In this document: one piece after another, positions 15,979 through 23,490 of the stretch | Numbering within the stretch: position 1 is the stretch's first letter | How the letters are laid out: each line of letters begins with the position of its first letter | Assembly: GCA_963645405.1 (NCBI GenBank) | Contig: CAVISR010000043.1 | Span: forward strand, 1 to 23,751 | Source: Colivivens sp963645405 | Lineage (GTDB): Bacteria; Bacteroidota; Bacteroidia; Bacteroidales; Bacteroidaceae | Reading direction: 5' to 3' | Length of the DNA stretch: 23,751 bases | Notes under the pieces: model-generated | Database searches by the model: none | Seen by the model: the letters and a program-made list of their open reading frames with translations, nothing else | What the model was told of the DNA's origin: nothing | Made by a program: the position numbers and the translations under genes

Positions 15979-18900
15979 ATGTCTGAATTCAAGGAGCGCA
16001 ACAAGCTCAACCTGTCACAGGTAAACGAAGAAGTACTGAAAGAATGGAACGAGGAAGACCTCTTCCACAAAAGCATAACAGAACGCGAAGGATTTCCACC
16101 ATTCATATTCTACGAAGGACCTCCATCAGCCAACGGACACCCAGGAATCCACCATGTCATGGGAAGAACCATAAAGGACACCTTCCTGCGCTACAAGACA
16201 ATGAAAGGCTTTCAGGTGAAACGCAAGGCTGGATGGGACACACACGGACTGCCTGTGGAACTCTCAGTGGAGAAAAGCCTGGGCATCACCAAGGAAGACA
16301 TAGGCAAGAAAATCAGCGTTGACCAATACAATCAGGCATGTCGCGAAAACGTGATGATGTACACCAGCGAATGGACCGAACTCACCGACAAGATGGGCTA
16401 CTGGGTCGACCTCGAACATCCCTACATCACATACGACAACAAATACATAGAGACACTCTGGTATCTGCTGAAGAAACTCTACGGAAAAGGACTGCTCTAC
16501 AAGGGCTACACCATCCAGCCCTATTCGCCAGCAGCAGGAACCGGACTGTCGAGCCACGAGCTCAACCAACCGGGCTGCTACCGAGACGTGAAAGATACGT
16601 CAGTGACTGCACAATTCAAACTCCTCAGTCAGCAAAAACTTTTTTCCCAACCAGAGAACAAAGAAGTCTACTTCCTGGCATGGACAACAACCCCATGGAC
16701 ACTGCCGTCAAACACCGCGCTCTGCGTCGGTCCGAAGATTGACTATGTGGCAATACTCGGCAACAATCCTTACAGCGGCGAAGAGGCAGTCTACATCCTT
16801 GCAGAAGAACGCGTGCCCCATTTCTTCCAGCCCGAAGAAGGCAAGGAACTCAACATCCTCTGGAAAGGCAAAGGAACAGAACTCGTGGGCTTGCACTACC
16901 AGCAACTCATGCCATGGGTAAAGCCGTGCGCACTTGAAGACAACAAGATAATCGACAAGACAGCCGATGCATTCCGGGTAATCCCAGGCGACTACGTCAC
17001 CACAGAAGACGGTACGGGAATCGTACACATCGCACCAACCTTCGGTGCCGACGACGCCAAGGTGGCAAAAGATGCAGGCATCCCATCCCTCTTCATCATC
17101 GACAAGGCAGGCGACACCCGCCCGATGGTGGACTTCACCGGCAAATACTTCGTGAAGGACGACATGGACCCCGAGTTCATGCACAACTTCGTGAACGAAG
17201 CCTACTGGAAACACTCAGGCGACTTCGTGAAGAATGCCTACGACCCGAAATACAACAAGGACGGCAAGTACGACGAGAAGCAGGCAAGCAAAGACATGGA
17301 CCTCAACGTCGTGATGTGTCTCGAGATGAAAGAAGAAGGAACAGCATTCAAGATAGAGAAAATTGTGCACAACTATCCACACTGCTGGCGCACCGACAAA
17401 CCTATCCTCTACTACCCTCTCGACTCATGGTTCATCAAGTCAACTGCAAAGAAAGACCGCATGTTCGAGCTCAACAAGACCATCAAGTGGAAACCAGAGT
17501 CAACCGGAACCGGTCGCTTCGGCAAATGGCTCGAAAACCTCAACGACTGGAACCTCTCACGTTCACGCTTCTGGGGCACACCGCTCCCAATATGGCGCAA
17601 CCGCGACACACGCGAGGAAATCTGCATAGGCAGCGTGGAAGAACTCTACAACGAGATTGAGAAAGCAGTTGCAGCCGGAGTGATGAAGAGCAACCCACTC
17701 AAGGACAAAGGCTTCGTGCCAGGCGACATGTCACAGGCAAACTACGACAAGATTGACCTCCACCGCCCATACGTGGACGACATCAAGCTCGTCAGCGACA
17801 AGGGCAACGTGCTGACCCGCGAACTCGACCTCATCGACGTGTGGTTCGACTCAGGCTCAATGCCTTACGCACAAATCCACTATCCGTTCGAAAACAAAGA
17901 ACTCATCGACAAGAACATAGCCTATCCAGCCAACTTCATTGCCGAAGGAGTCGACCAAACCCGCGGATGGTTCTTCACCCTCCATGCCATCGCAACCATG
18001 GCATTCGACTCAGTGGCATTCAAGACAGTAATCTCCAACGGACTCGTGCTCGACAAGAACGGCATCAAGATGTCGAAGCGACTTGGCAACGTCATCAATC
18101 CGTTCGACTGCATCGCACAATACGGAGCCGACGCAGTGCGCTGGTACATGATAACCAACTCATCACCATGGGACAACCTGTCGTTCGACCCCGACGGAGT
18201 GAAGGAAGTCACCAGCTCATTCTTCATCAAGCTGCAGCAGGCATATTCGTTCTTCACAATGTATGCCAACGTCGACAAGTTCCAGTACAAGGAAGCCGAC
18301 ATAGCCTATGAAGACCGTCCGGACTTCGACCGCTGGCTCCTGTCCGAACTCAACACACTGGTGAAGAACGTGCAGACCTACCTCGACGACTACGACCCGA
18401 CACCGGCAGGACGACTCATCCAGAAGTTCGTCATCGACTATCTGTCCAACTGGTACATCCGACTCAACAAGGCACGCTTCTGGGCAGGCGAGATGGACAA
18501 CGACAAGCTGTCAGCCTACCAGACACTCTACATCTGCCTCAACACACTCAGCAAACTCATTGCCCCAATCGCACCGTTCTATGCCGACCAGCTCTACCGT
18601 GACCTCAACGACGCCACCGGCAAAGAAGAAGCAAAGAGCGTACATCTGGCAATGTTCCCGACCTATGTGGAAGAGCACATCGACAATGAGCTCAACGAAG
18701 CAATGCAGGCAGCGATGGACGTCACCTCAATGGGACTTTCAATACGAAAGAAAGTGAAGATACCAGTGATGCAGGCACTCCATGCCCTCGCCATCCCCGA
18801 CACCGACCCAGTGCTCAGCGCACGCATCAACCGCATGGCTTCAATCATCACAAAGGAAGTCAACGTGAAGGAACTTCAGCTCATGGACGGTTCAATGCTC

Positions 18901-19416
18901 GAAAAGAACGTGAAGTGCAACTTCAGAGTGATGGGCAAGAAATTCGGCAAGATGATGAAGGCAGTCAGCAATGCAGTGACAGCCATGACACAAGAGCAGA
19001 TTGCCGAACTCGAGAGCAAGGGACAAGTGACACTGCAAGCCGACGGACAAGACGCAGTCATCGAACTGGCAGATGTCGACATCATGTCGCAGGACATCCC
19101 AGGATGGAGCGTAGCCAACGAAGGCACCATGACAGTGGCACTCGACATCACAGTCACACCCGAGCTCAAGGTGGAAGGCAACGGACGCAAGCTCATCAAG
19201 CAGATACAGACCCTCCGCAAGTCCACCGGACTCGAAATCACCGACCGCATCAAAGTGCAGATATCCCACAGTCCCGAGGTAGAAGCAGTACTCGACAAGT
19301 TCAAGACCAACATTGCCAACCAGGTGCTTGCCAACAGCATCGACATAGCCGACAACGACGGCGAGCTCTACGACCTTGGCGACTTCAAGGCTAACATCAA
19401 AATAGTCAAAGCGTGA
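15979..19416 (+). CDS. ileS: Isoleucine--tRNA ligase
   Basis: The 1145-residue class I synthetase has the HIGH-type motif as HPGIH (residues 54-58, in YEGPPSANGHPGIHHVMGR) and KMSKR at residues 697-701. The editing (CP1) domain lies between them, with TTPWTLPSNT and EDGTGIVHIAPTFGADD. The long C-terminal part, including the anticodon-binding region (SNWYIRLNKARFW), gives a total length typical for the eukaryote-like form found in Bacteroidetes rather than the about 940 residues of E. coli IleS; this form is associated in the literature with low mupirocin sensitivity. It charges tRNA-Ile and edits Val. It starts 3 nt after pyrI and its stop overlaps the lspA GTG start. Confidence 0.98.
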   Translation: MSEFKERNKLNLSQVNEEVLKEWNEEDLFHKSITEREGFPPFIFYEGPPSANGHPGIHHVMGRTIKDTFLRYKTMKGFQVKRKAGWDTHGLPVELSVEKSLGITKEDIGKKISVDQYNQACRENVMMYTSEWTELTDKMGYWVDLEHPYITYDNKYIETLWYLLKKLYGKGLLYKGYTIQPYSPAAGTGLSSHELNQPGCYRDVKDTSVTAQFKLLSQQKLFSQPENKEVYFLAWTTTPWTLPSNTALCVGPKIDYVAILGNNPYSGEEAVYILAEERVPHFFQPEEGKELNILWKGKGTELVGLHYQQLMPWVKPCALEDNKIIDKTADAFRVIPGDYVTTEDGTGIVHIAPTFGADDAKVAKDAGIPSLFIIDKAGDTRPMVDFTGKYFVKDDMDPEFMHNFVNEAYWKHSGDFVKNAYDPKYNKDGKYDEKQASKDMDLNVVMCLEMKEEGTAFKIEKIVHNYPHCWRTDKPILYYPLDSWFIKSTAKKDRMFELNKTIKWKPESTGTGRFGKWLENLNDWNLSRSRFWGTPLPIWRNRDTREEICIGSVEELYNEIEKAVAAGVMKSNPLKDKGFVPGDMSQANYDKIDLHRPYVDDIKLVSDKGNVLTRELDLIDVWFDSGSMPYAQIHYPFENKELIDKNIAYPANFIAEGVDQTRGWFFTLHAIATMAFDSVAFKTVISNGLVLDKNGIKMSKRLGNVINPFDCIAQYGADAVRWYMITNSSPWDNLSFDPDGVKEVTSSFFIKLQQAYSFFTMYANVDKFQYKEADIAYEDRPDFDRWLLSELNTLVKNVQTYLDDYDPTPAGRLIQKFVIDYLSNWYIRLNKARFWAGEMDNDKLSAYQTLYICLNTLSKLIAPIAPFYADQLYRDLNDATGKEEAKSVHLAMFPTYVEEHIDNELNEAMQAAMDVTSMGLSIRKKVKIPVMQALHALAIPDTDPVLSARINRMASIITKEVNVKELQLMDGSMLEKNVKCNFRVMGKKFGKMMKAVSNAVTAMTQEQIAELESKGQVTLQADGQDAVIELADVDIMSQDIPGWSVANEGTMTVALDITVTPELKVEGNGRKLIKQIQTLRKSTGLEITDRIKVQISHSPEVEAVLDKFKTNIANQVLANSIDIADNDGELYDLGDFKANIKIVKA

Positions 19417-20114
19417 ACAAAAGACAAGCAATCCTCGTCACATTCATTATAGTGTTGGTTCTCATCATCGACCAAGTCATAAAGGTTGAGGTGAAAACCA
19501 ACATGACTCTTGGAGAGCACATACCCGTCACCGACTGGTTCCACATCGCCTTCGTCGAGAACAACGGCATGGCATTCGGAATCACCCTTGGCAGCAAAAT
19601 CCTGCTCACCCTCTTCCGCATCGCAGCAATAAGCGTGATAGTGTGGTACGTCTACCGGCTCACATCCCGGCACATGAAGACAGGCTTCATGATATGCCTC
19701 GCACTCATTGCCGCCGGAGCCATCGGAAACGTCATCGACTGCCTCTTCTATGGCGAGATATTCACAGAGTCAACCCACTTCGCCGTTGCCCGCTTCGTTC
19801 CATGGGGCGAAGGCTACAGCAATTTCCTCACAGGCAAAGTGGTCGATATGTTCTACTTTCCACTCATCGAATGGAACATGCCAGGATGGCTGTGGCTCAA
19901 CGACATACCCTTCCTGCCCGATTCCTACGAACACTGTGTATTCTTCAGTCCCGTGTTCAACTTCGCCGATGCCTGCATCAGCTGCGGAGTCATCGCACTA
20001 ATCCTTTTCTATCACAAAAGTCTCAGCCGCTACCTCAAGATAATGGTTGAAGACGACAAAGACAAGGAAGAAAACAAAAAGGGGAAACACCAGGAGAAGG
20101 AAACTGAGAAATGA
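19413..20114 (+). CDS. lspA: Lipoprotein signal peptidase (signal peptidase II)
   Basis: A GTG start overlapping the ileS stop (GTGA, 19413-19416) gives 233 residues. The protein has four membrane helices and the family motifs FVENNGMAFG (residues 48-56), GAIGNVID (102-109), GKVVDMF (catalytic Asp145) and FNFADACIS (catalytic Asp186). Between GNVID and VVD there is an insertion of about 25 residues compared with the Proteobacterial enzyme, as is usual in Bacteroidetes. The C-terminal tail after residue 210 is highly charged (KDKEENKKGKHQEKETEK). The enzyme removes signal peptides from diacylated prolipoproteins in the inner membrane; several lipoproteins in this window are likely substrates. 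ATG alternatives would cut into the first helix. Confidence 0.96.
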   Translation: MNKRQAILVTFIIVLVLIIDQVIKVEVKTNMTLGEHIPVTDWFHIAFVENNGMAFGITLGSKILLTLFRIAAISVIVWYVYRLTSRHMKTGFMICLALIAAGAIGNVIDCLFYGEIFTESTHFAVARFVPWGEGYSNFLTGKVVDMFYFPLIEWNMPGWLWLNDIPFLPDSYEHCVFFSPVFNFADACISCGVIALILFYHKSLSRYLKIMVEDDKDKEENKKGKHQEKETEK

Positions 20115-20191
20115 CGGTTTGAAACTCAGAACCGAGTATTGGGGACTTAGAGTCGAGAGCCGAAGTAATAAGATAGAAGAAAGATAAAAAT

Positions 20192-21199
20192 ATGGTCAAA
20201 GCATTGCGTCTACTCATTATTCCACTGGTGGTCTGTATCATTGCCTGCGATGATGCAAACGACTACATCATACCCAAGAACAAAATGAAAGACGTGATGT
20301 ACGACTACTGCCTGGCACAAGGACTCGGACAGACACTGACGCCAGAAAAGAAAGACCTCGCAGTGAAATACAAGGAAGCAGCGTTCGAGAAACACGGAGT
20401 GACCGAAGCCCAGTTCGACTCCTCCCTCGTCTATTACTTCCGCCACATCGAAGACATGCAGGACATCATCAACGACCTGAACACACGCTTCGACGACTAC
20501 GACAAGATGTTGCAACTCCAGGGAGGAAGCAACGAGATGCGCGCCAACGTCACCCTCGGCGGCGACACCACAGACATCTGGACAGGAAAGAAACTCATCA
20601 TCCTGCGCAACAGCCGTTTCCTCAACAAAGAGACATTCACCGTCAAGGCAGACACCACCTTCCACCTCAACGACCGGTTCAATCTCGTAGCCGACTACGA
20701 CTTCATTCGCGAAGACCCCACCGACCGCAACAACAACCTCACAGCCTGCATCGCCATCCACTACCGCGACGGCAAGACAGTGAGCAGCGTCAACCAGTCA
20801 AACGTCAAAGGACGGTTCGACTGCCAGATAGGCGCCATCGACGACAAAGAGATAGAATCCATCTCCGGCTACTTCCTCTTCATGGGCGACAAAGGCAGCA
20901 CACGAAGCCTTGGAGTAATCAAAGACATCTCCGTCTACCGCATCCACACCACCGACAAGCAACAGTCAATGCCAGCCGACACCGTCAAGACCGACACCGT
21001 CAAGACCGATTCAGCCCACATCGACACCGTCAAGAAAGCAGACCAAAGGCACCAGCAGAAGCGACTCACACCCGAGGAACTGCGCGAGATGAATACATCC
21101 AACCGTCCCGATGCAAAGATAAAGAAAGCACCCGATGTGCGTACACCCAACTCCATCGGTCCAAGGCGCAAAATCACAAAGAGAAACAACCGGCAATAA
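20192..21199 (+). CDS. DUF4296 domain lipoprotein
   Basis: The 335-residue product begins with a lipoprotein signal peptide (MVKALRLLIIPLVVCIIAC, lipid-modified Cys19). The DUF4296 part follows (IIPKNKMKDVMYDYCLAQGL to DIINDLNTRFDDYDKML, about residues 26-110), a domain found right after lspA in many Bacteroidetes and of unknown function. A beta-rich central region (120-250) follows. The C-terminal 75 residues are low-complexity and basic, with the repeat DTVKTDTVKTDS coded by 15-bp direct repeats (GACACCGTCAAGACC near 20980-21010). The gene follows lspA after 77 bp and precedes yraN by 15 bp. Its placement next to the enzyme that matures lipoproteins suggests a role at the cell envelope. Confidence 0.88.
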   Translation: MVKALRLLIIPLVVCIIACDDANDYIIPKNKMKDVMYDYCLAQGLGQTLTPEKKDLAVKYKEAAFEKHGVTEAQFDSSLVYYFRHIEDMQDIINDLNTRFDDYDKMLQLQGGSNEMRANVTLGGDTTDIWTGKKLIILRNSRFLNKETFTVKADTTFHLNDRFNLVADYDFIREDPTDRNNNLTACIAIHYRDGKTVSSVNQSNVKGRFDCQIGAIDDKEIESISGYFLFMGDKGSTRSLGVIKDISVYRIHTTDKQQSMPADTVKTDTVKTDSAHIDTVKKADQRHQQKRLTPEELREMNTSNRPDAKIKKAPDVRTPNSIGPRRKITKRNNRQ

Positions 21200-21214
21200 C
21201 CTGGAAGAAACGAC

Positions 21215-21664
21215 ATGGAAGAAACAAAGAACCACAATTGGCAACTGGGACAGAACGGCGAAGAACTGGCAGGCGACTACCTCTCAAAGCAAGGCTACCG
21301 CATTCTCCACCGCAACTGGAACCTGCACAAAGGCTGCGAACTCGACATCGTTGCCTTCAAGGACAACGAGCTACATTTCGTAGAAGTGAAGACAAGGACC
21401 AGCGACACATTGGGAAGTCCCGAGCAGGCAATCAACAAAAGCAAGTTGCGCAACATCATGCGAGCCGCCTACCACTACCTCAATACCTACCGATACAACT
21501 ACCCCATCCACTTCGATGCAATCGGAGTAATCTACAAGTCCGAGCAGGACTATTCCATCCACTTCCTGCCCGACATCTCCATCAATTCCCTCTATTCACG
21601 CCCGTCCCATTTCAAACAAAGCACAGGCATGGGCTACCAGAGGAAAAGAAGACGGAGATACTAA
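21215..21664 (+). CDS. yraN: YraN family protein (UPF0102), predicted nuclease fold
   Basis: The 149-residue product has the YraN features: LGQNGEELAGDYLSKQGYRIL near the start, then GCELDIVAFKDNELHFVEVKTR, in which Glu42, Asp44, Glu57 and Lys59 form the D-ExK-like metal site of restriction-endonuclease-fold proteins. SPEQAINKSKLRNIMRAAYHYL follows. It is about 25 residues longer than typical members because of a C-terminal extension (SHFKQSTGMGYQRKRRRRY) rich in arginine. A role in DNA repair or processing has been proposed for the family but is not settled. It is the last gene of the plus-strand housekeeping block; a long purine tract starts at its stop codon. Confidence 0.93.
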   Translation: MEETKNHNWQLGQNGEELAGDYLSKQGYRILHRNWNLHKGCELDIVAFKDNELHFVEVKTRTSDTLGSPEQAINKSKLRNIMRAAYHYLNTYRYNYPIHFDAIGVIYKSEQDYSIHFLPDISINSLYSRPSHFKQSTGMGYQRKRRRRY

Positions 21665-21705
21665 AGGAGAAAGGAAAGGAGGAGAAGGAAGGAAAGAAGG
21701 AAGAA
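21663..21705 (+). other. 43-nt homopurine tract after yraN
   Basis: Every base from 21663 to 21705 is A or G. The tract starts in the yraN stop codon. It is followed by a weak hairpin (GGAA-gaac-TTCC, 21699-21710) and TTTTT at 21717-21721, which together might end the transcript, although the stem is short. Confidence 0.6.
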
Positions 21706-21796
21706 CTTCCAAGCCGTTTTTCAAACCGCCACGACCCCACTCTATTTGTAGAACTCAGCCAATAATGTTTGGGGTTTTATGTTGCCTTCCGGATGG

Positions 21797-21912
21797 TAGG
21801 AGTCAGCTTTCTCCGAAAGCGTAGACGATGACACTCGAGCGATAGTTCGCATTTGTATTACAGCCTACGAACCTGCGCTCGCTTTAACGCTCTCGGAGAG
21901 AGCTAGCTCCTA
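21797..21912. repeat. Palindromic REP-like element, copy A
   Basis: The 116-bp element begins TAGGAGTCAGCTTTCTCCGA and ends with CTAGCTCCTA; the ends are imperfect inverted repeats. Each end holds a hairpin: GCTTTC-tcc-GAAAGC (21806-21820) on the left and GCTCTC-gga-GAGAGC (21889-21903) on the right. Reading inward from each end the order is GGAG, 3 bases, hairpin with CTCC in or beside the loop. The layout resembles a pair of REP sequences in opposite orientation (BIME) or a very short MITE. Copy B lies at 23145-23254. The 33-bp left and 38-bp right arms are close to identical between copies; the middles are diverged. Confidence 0.8.
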
Positions 21913-21954
21913 TTGCCGCTCACTCTCCCTCCCACTCCATCCGGATGGCTATGT

Positions 21955-21975
21955 CCCCTCCCTACGGGAGAAGGG
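21955..21975. repeat. Hairpin of a common intergenic palindrome type
   Basis: CTCCC (21958-21962) pairs with GGGAG (21966-21970) and, after a 2-base bulge, CCC (21955-21957) with GGG (21973-21975). With the flanking CTCTCCCTCCCACTCC and GGCTGAGTAGAGG it resembles a repeat that recurs between genes in many bacteria and translates as the spurious peptide PLPTGEGL. The rest of 21976-22117 shows only a small GTGTT/AACAC hairpin (22051-22062). Confidence 0.5.
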
Positions 21976-22117
21976 CTGAGTAGAGGCTTCCAGCTTTTCA
22001 GTATAACCTATGGTCATGAAAGCGTACGCGAGATACAAATCCGAGGTCAAGTGTTAAAACACGATACTAGCACAACACAAATATCGTCTGTCCTGCCATA
22101 TTGTGCCAAAAATCCAC

Positions 22118-22125
22118 TATCTTTG
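22118..22125 (+). promoter_or_regulatory. -7 promoter element for the DUF3791-DUF3990 cassette
   Basis: TATCTTTG matches TAnnTTTG exactly and lies 61 bp before the first cassette gene. No TTTG is present at the usual -33 distance; TTGTG at 22101-22105 is too close. The cassette therefore appears to have its own promoter between element A and the first gene. Confidence 0.55.
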
Positions 22126-22186
22126 CGTCGAGGGAAAAGAGAAGAAACAGAACACAATCAACGAGAGTCTAAAAACAAAGAGAAAG

Positions 22187-22411
22187 ATGAGCAAGGAAGA
22201 AAAAGACATAGCAATGTTCGTTGCCTTTTGCATAGAAGAATACGGAACAGCCAAAAGCATGGCTAGCGACAAGGTAGTTGACTTGTTCACACAGTATGGT
22301 CTGATAGATTACCTCAGCAAATTCTTCGACGTACTCCACACACAAGGCCGCCAGTGGCTGTTAGAAGAAATAGACGAATATATCGGAATAAGAAAAAACA
22401 AAGAAGTATGA
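22187..22411 (+). CDS. DUF3791 family protein, putative antitoxin-like partner
   Basis: From ATG 22187-22189 the product has 74 residues: MSKEEKDIAMFVAFCIEEY, then DKVVDLFTQYGLIDYLSKFFDVLHTQG and EEIDEYIGI. The helical pattern with LFxxYGxxDYL, LHTQG (residues 50-54) and EIDEYI is that of DUF3791, a small family without a proven function. A longer frame exists upstream, but it passes through the promoter box and gives no family match. The stop overlaps the start of the DUF3990 gene by 4 nt (ATGA, 22408-22411), a coupling typical of toxin-antitoxin pairs. As far as I recall the two families often occur side by side in Firmicutes and Bacteroidetes. Confidence 0.82.
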   Translation: MSKEEKDIAMFVAFCIEEYGTAKSMASDKVVDLFTQYGLIDYLSKFFDVLHTQGRQWLLEEIDEYIGIRKNKEV

Positions 22412-22893
22412 AATTGTATCACGGAAGCCTGGAAGCAGTGGAGCATCCCATGATACTCCAACCAACCCGTTTGCTGGATTATGGTAAGGGATTCTACACC
22501 ACCACCTCCGAACAGCAGTCGAAAGAATGGGTAGAAAGGCGTATGCGCAAACACGAAGACCAAAGTGGCTTTGTCAATGTCTACGAGTTTGACGACAGCA
22601 AATTGCCAGAACTGAAAAGCATCCTGTTCCCAGAGCCAAACAAAGAATGGGCAGAGTTCGTCATGGCAAACAGAACGCAAAAAGGTTTTACCCACAACTA
22701 CGATATCGTCTATGGTCCGGGGGCAAACGACAGAGTGTATTTGCAGTTCGGTCTGTATGAGAGTGGGGCAATCAGCATAGAGACACTGATTCGCGAGTTG
22801 AAAACCTACAAACTGGTTGACCAGTATTTGTTCCACACCGAAAAAGCCTTGTCAACCCTACGTTTTATAAAAGCAATCAAAATCAGAAAATAA
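22408..22893 (+). CDS. DUF3990 family protein, ADP-ribosyltransferase-like
   Basis: The 161-residue product starts MKLYHGSLEAVE. The LYHGS motif (residues 3-7), DYGKGFYTT (24-32), WAEFVMANR (81-89) and YDIVYGPGANDRVY (108-121) mark DUF3990. LYHG and GFYTT resemble the NAD-binding His and Tyr motifs of H-Y-E type ADP-ribosyltransferases, and I recall the family being placed in that clan. The likely candidates are His5 and Tyr30; I cannot assign the third (Glu or other) residue by eye. It may modify a protein or nucleic acid and act as the toxin of the cassette; this is inference. It is coupled to the DUF3791 gene by an ATGA overlap and is followed after 1 nt by the third gene. Base composition is less C-rich than the upstream housekeeping block. 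Confidence 0.82.
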   Translation: MKLYHGSLEAVEHPMILQPTRLLDYGKGFYTTTSEQQSKEWVERRMRKHEDQSGFVNVYEFDDSKLPELKSILFPEPNKEWAEFVMANRTQKGFTHNYDIVYGPGANDRVYLQFGLYESGAISIETLIRELKTYKLVDQYLFHTEKALSTLRFIKAIKIRK

Positions 22894-22894
22894 C

Positions 22895-23113
22895 ATGTTC
22901 GAGATAAACCAAAGCACCCTTCATCTTCTCCTGCCTGGCAAAATAAGTTGGCTGGTAGAATACATGCACGATGACTATGGATTCTCGCTGCAGGAATGCC
23001 TATACCACATCTATCATTCACAACTCTACAAAAAGCTGTCAACCGAGAGCACCAAGTACTGGCATCTTGGACCTGTAGACCTTTACAACGAACTGAAAAC
23101 AGAACTCAAATAA
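22895..23113 (+). CDS. Small helical protein of the DUF3791-DUF3990 cassette
   Basis: The 72-residue product (MFEINQSTLHLLL, KISWLVEYMHDDYGFSLQECLYHIYHSQ shortened here, then WHLGPVDLYNELKTELK) is predicted to be mainly helical. The LVEYMHDDYGFSLQECL and SQLYKKLSTESTKYW parts recall small proteins that accompany DUF3990 genes, but I cannot name the family with confidence. It starts 1 nt after the DUF3990 stop, so it must be cotranscribed. With a DUF3791 protein on the other side of the enzyme, it might be a second inhibitor, an adaptor or a DNA-binding regulator. It is not similar in sequence to the first gene by eye. Confidence 0.75.
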   Translation: MFEINQSTLHLLLPGKISWLVEYMHDDYGFSLQECLYHIYHSQLYKKLSTESTKYWHLGPVDLYNELKTELK

Positions 23114-23144
23114 AGAACAGTTCGCCATATCATCGTTCGCTATG

Positions 23145-23254
23145 TAGGAGTCAGCTTTCTCCGAAAAGCGTAGACCGTTTGCATTCGAACTTAGCTCGCT
23201 TAACCTCCCACACCCCACGCTCGCTTTAACGCCCTCGGAGAGGGCTAGCTCCTA
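23145..23254. repeat. Palindromic REP-like element, copy B
   Basis: This 110-bp copy begins TAGGAGTCAGCTTTCTCCGA, like copy A, and ends GGGCTAGCTCCTA. Its right hairpin is GCCCTC-gga-GAGGGC (23231-23245), in which one pair is C-G where copy A has T-A. The left hairpin has one extra A (GAAAAGC). The middle (about 23176-23217) is diverged from copy A. It starts 32 bp after the last cassette gene, so the cassette lies between two copies in the same orientation. Confidence 0.8.
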
Positions 23255-23291
23255 TTACATGCATCCTTGCGTGGTCACGTTTGACGCAAAC

Positions 23292-23349
23292 GTTCCTCCT
23301 ACAGTTACCAATGTTCTCTTGCGAGAGTACATCGGAGATTTGCACCTAC
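23292..23349 (-). repeat. Short repeat element C (GTAGGTGC type)
   Basis: On the minus strand it begins GTAGGTGCAAATCTCCGA and ends TAGGAGGAAC. Element D (23527-23662) has nearly the same two ends around a longer, mostly unrelated middle. The start, with GTAG and a nearby CTCCGA, resembles the ends of elements A and B and may be a diverged member of the same group. Confidence 0.55.
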
Positions 23350-23384
23350 AATTACTCAAGTTCGCTAATGGGGCGATATTAAAC

Positions 23385-23490
23385 GAGCCATTGGCTCGAT
23401 GGCAGATGAGCCATACGCTCGATGGCAGGTGAGCCATACGCTCACAGAGCAATGAGCCATACGCTCACAGAGCAATGAGCCATACGCTCA
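23385..23490. repeat. 23-bp tandem hairpin repeats (4 full units plus one partial)
   Basis: Units begin at 23385, 23408, 23431, 23454 and 23477 (the last 14 bp long). Each starts GAGCCATACGCTC (first unit GAGCCATTGGCTC), a self-complementary GAGC/GCTC hairpin, followed by a 10-bp tail that is GATGGCAGRT in units 1-2 and ACAGAGCAAT in units 3-4. Units 3 and 4 are identical, so the array grew recently. There are no unique spacers. Confidence 0.88.

Noticed and set aside
20210..20761. 183-codon open frame on the minus strand
   Set aside because: Antisense shadow of the DUF4296 lipoprotein gene, rich in Val from reversed GAC/AAC codons.
21734..21778. Terminator after yraN (ACCCCA/TGGGGT followed by T)
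   Set aside because: Only six pairs around a 30-nt loop and a short T-run; too weak to call.
21913..22266. Open frame of 117 codons on the plus strand between element A and the cassette
   Set aside because: Its first third reads PLPTGEGLSRG, the well-known spurious translation of an intergenic palindrome; the rest overlaps the promoter and the DUF3791 gene in another frame.
23255..23452. 65-codon open frame on the minus strand
   Set aside because: Mostly translation of the 23-bp repeats and element C; no sign of a protein family.
23385..23490. Possible CRISPR array
   Set aside because: The 10-bp stretches between the GAGC/GCTC hairpins repeat in pairs, so they are not spacers; this is a plain tandem repeat.
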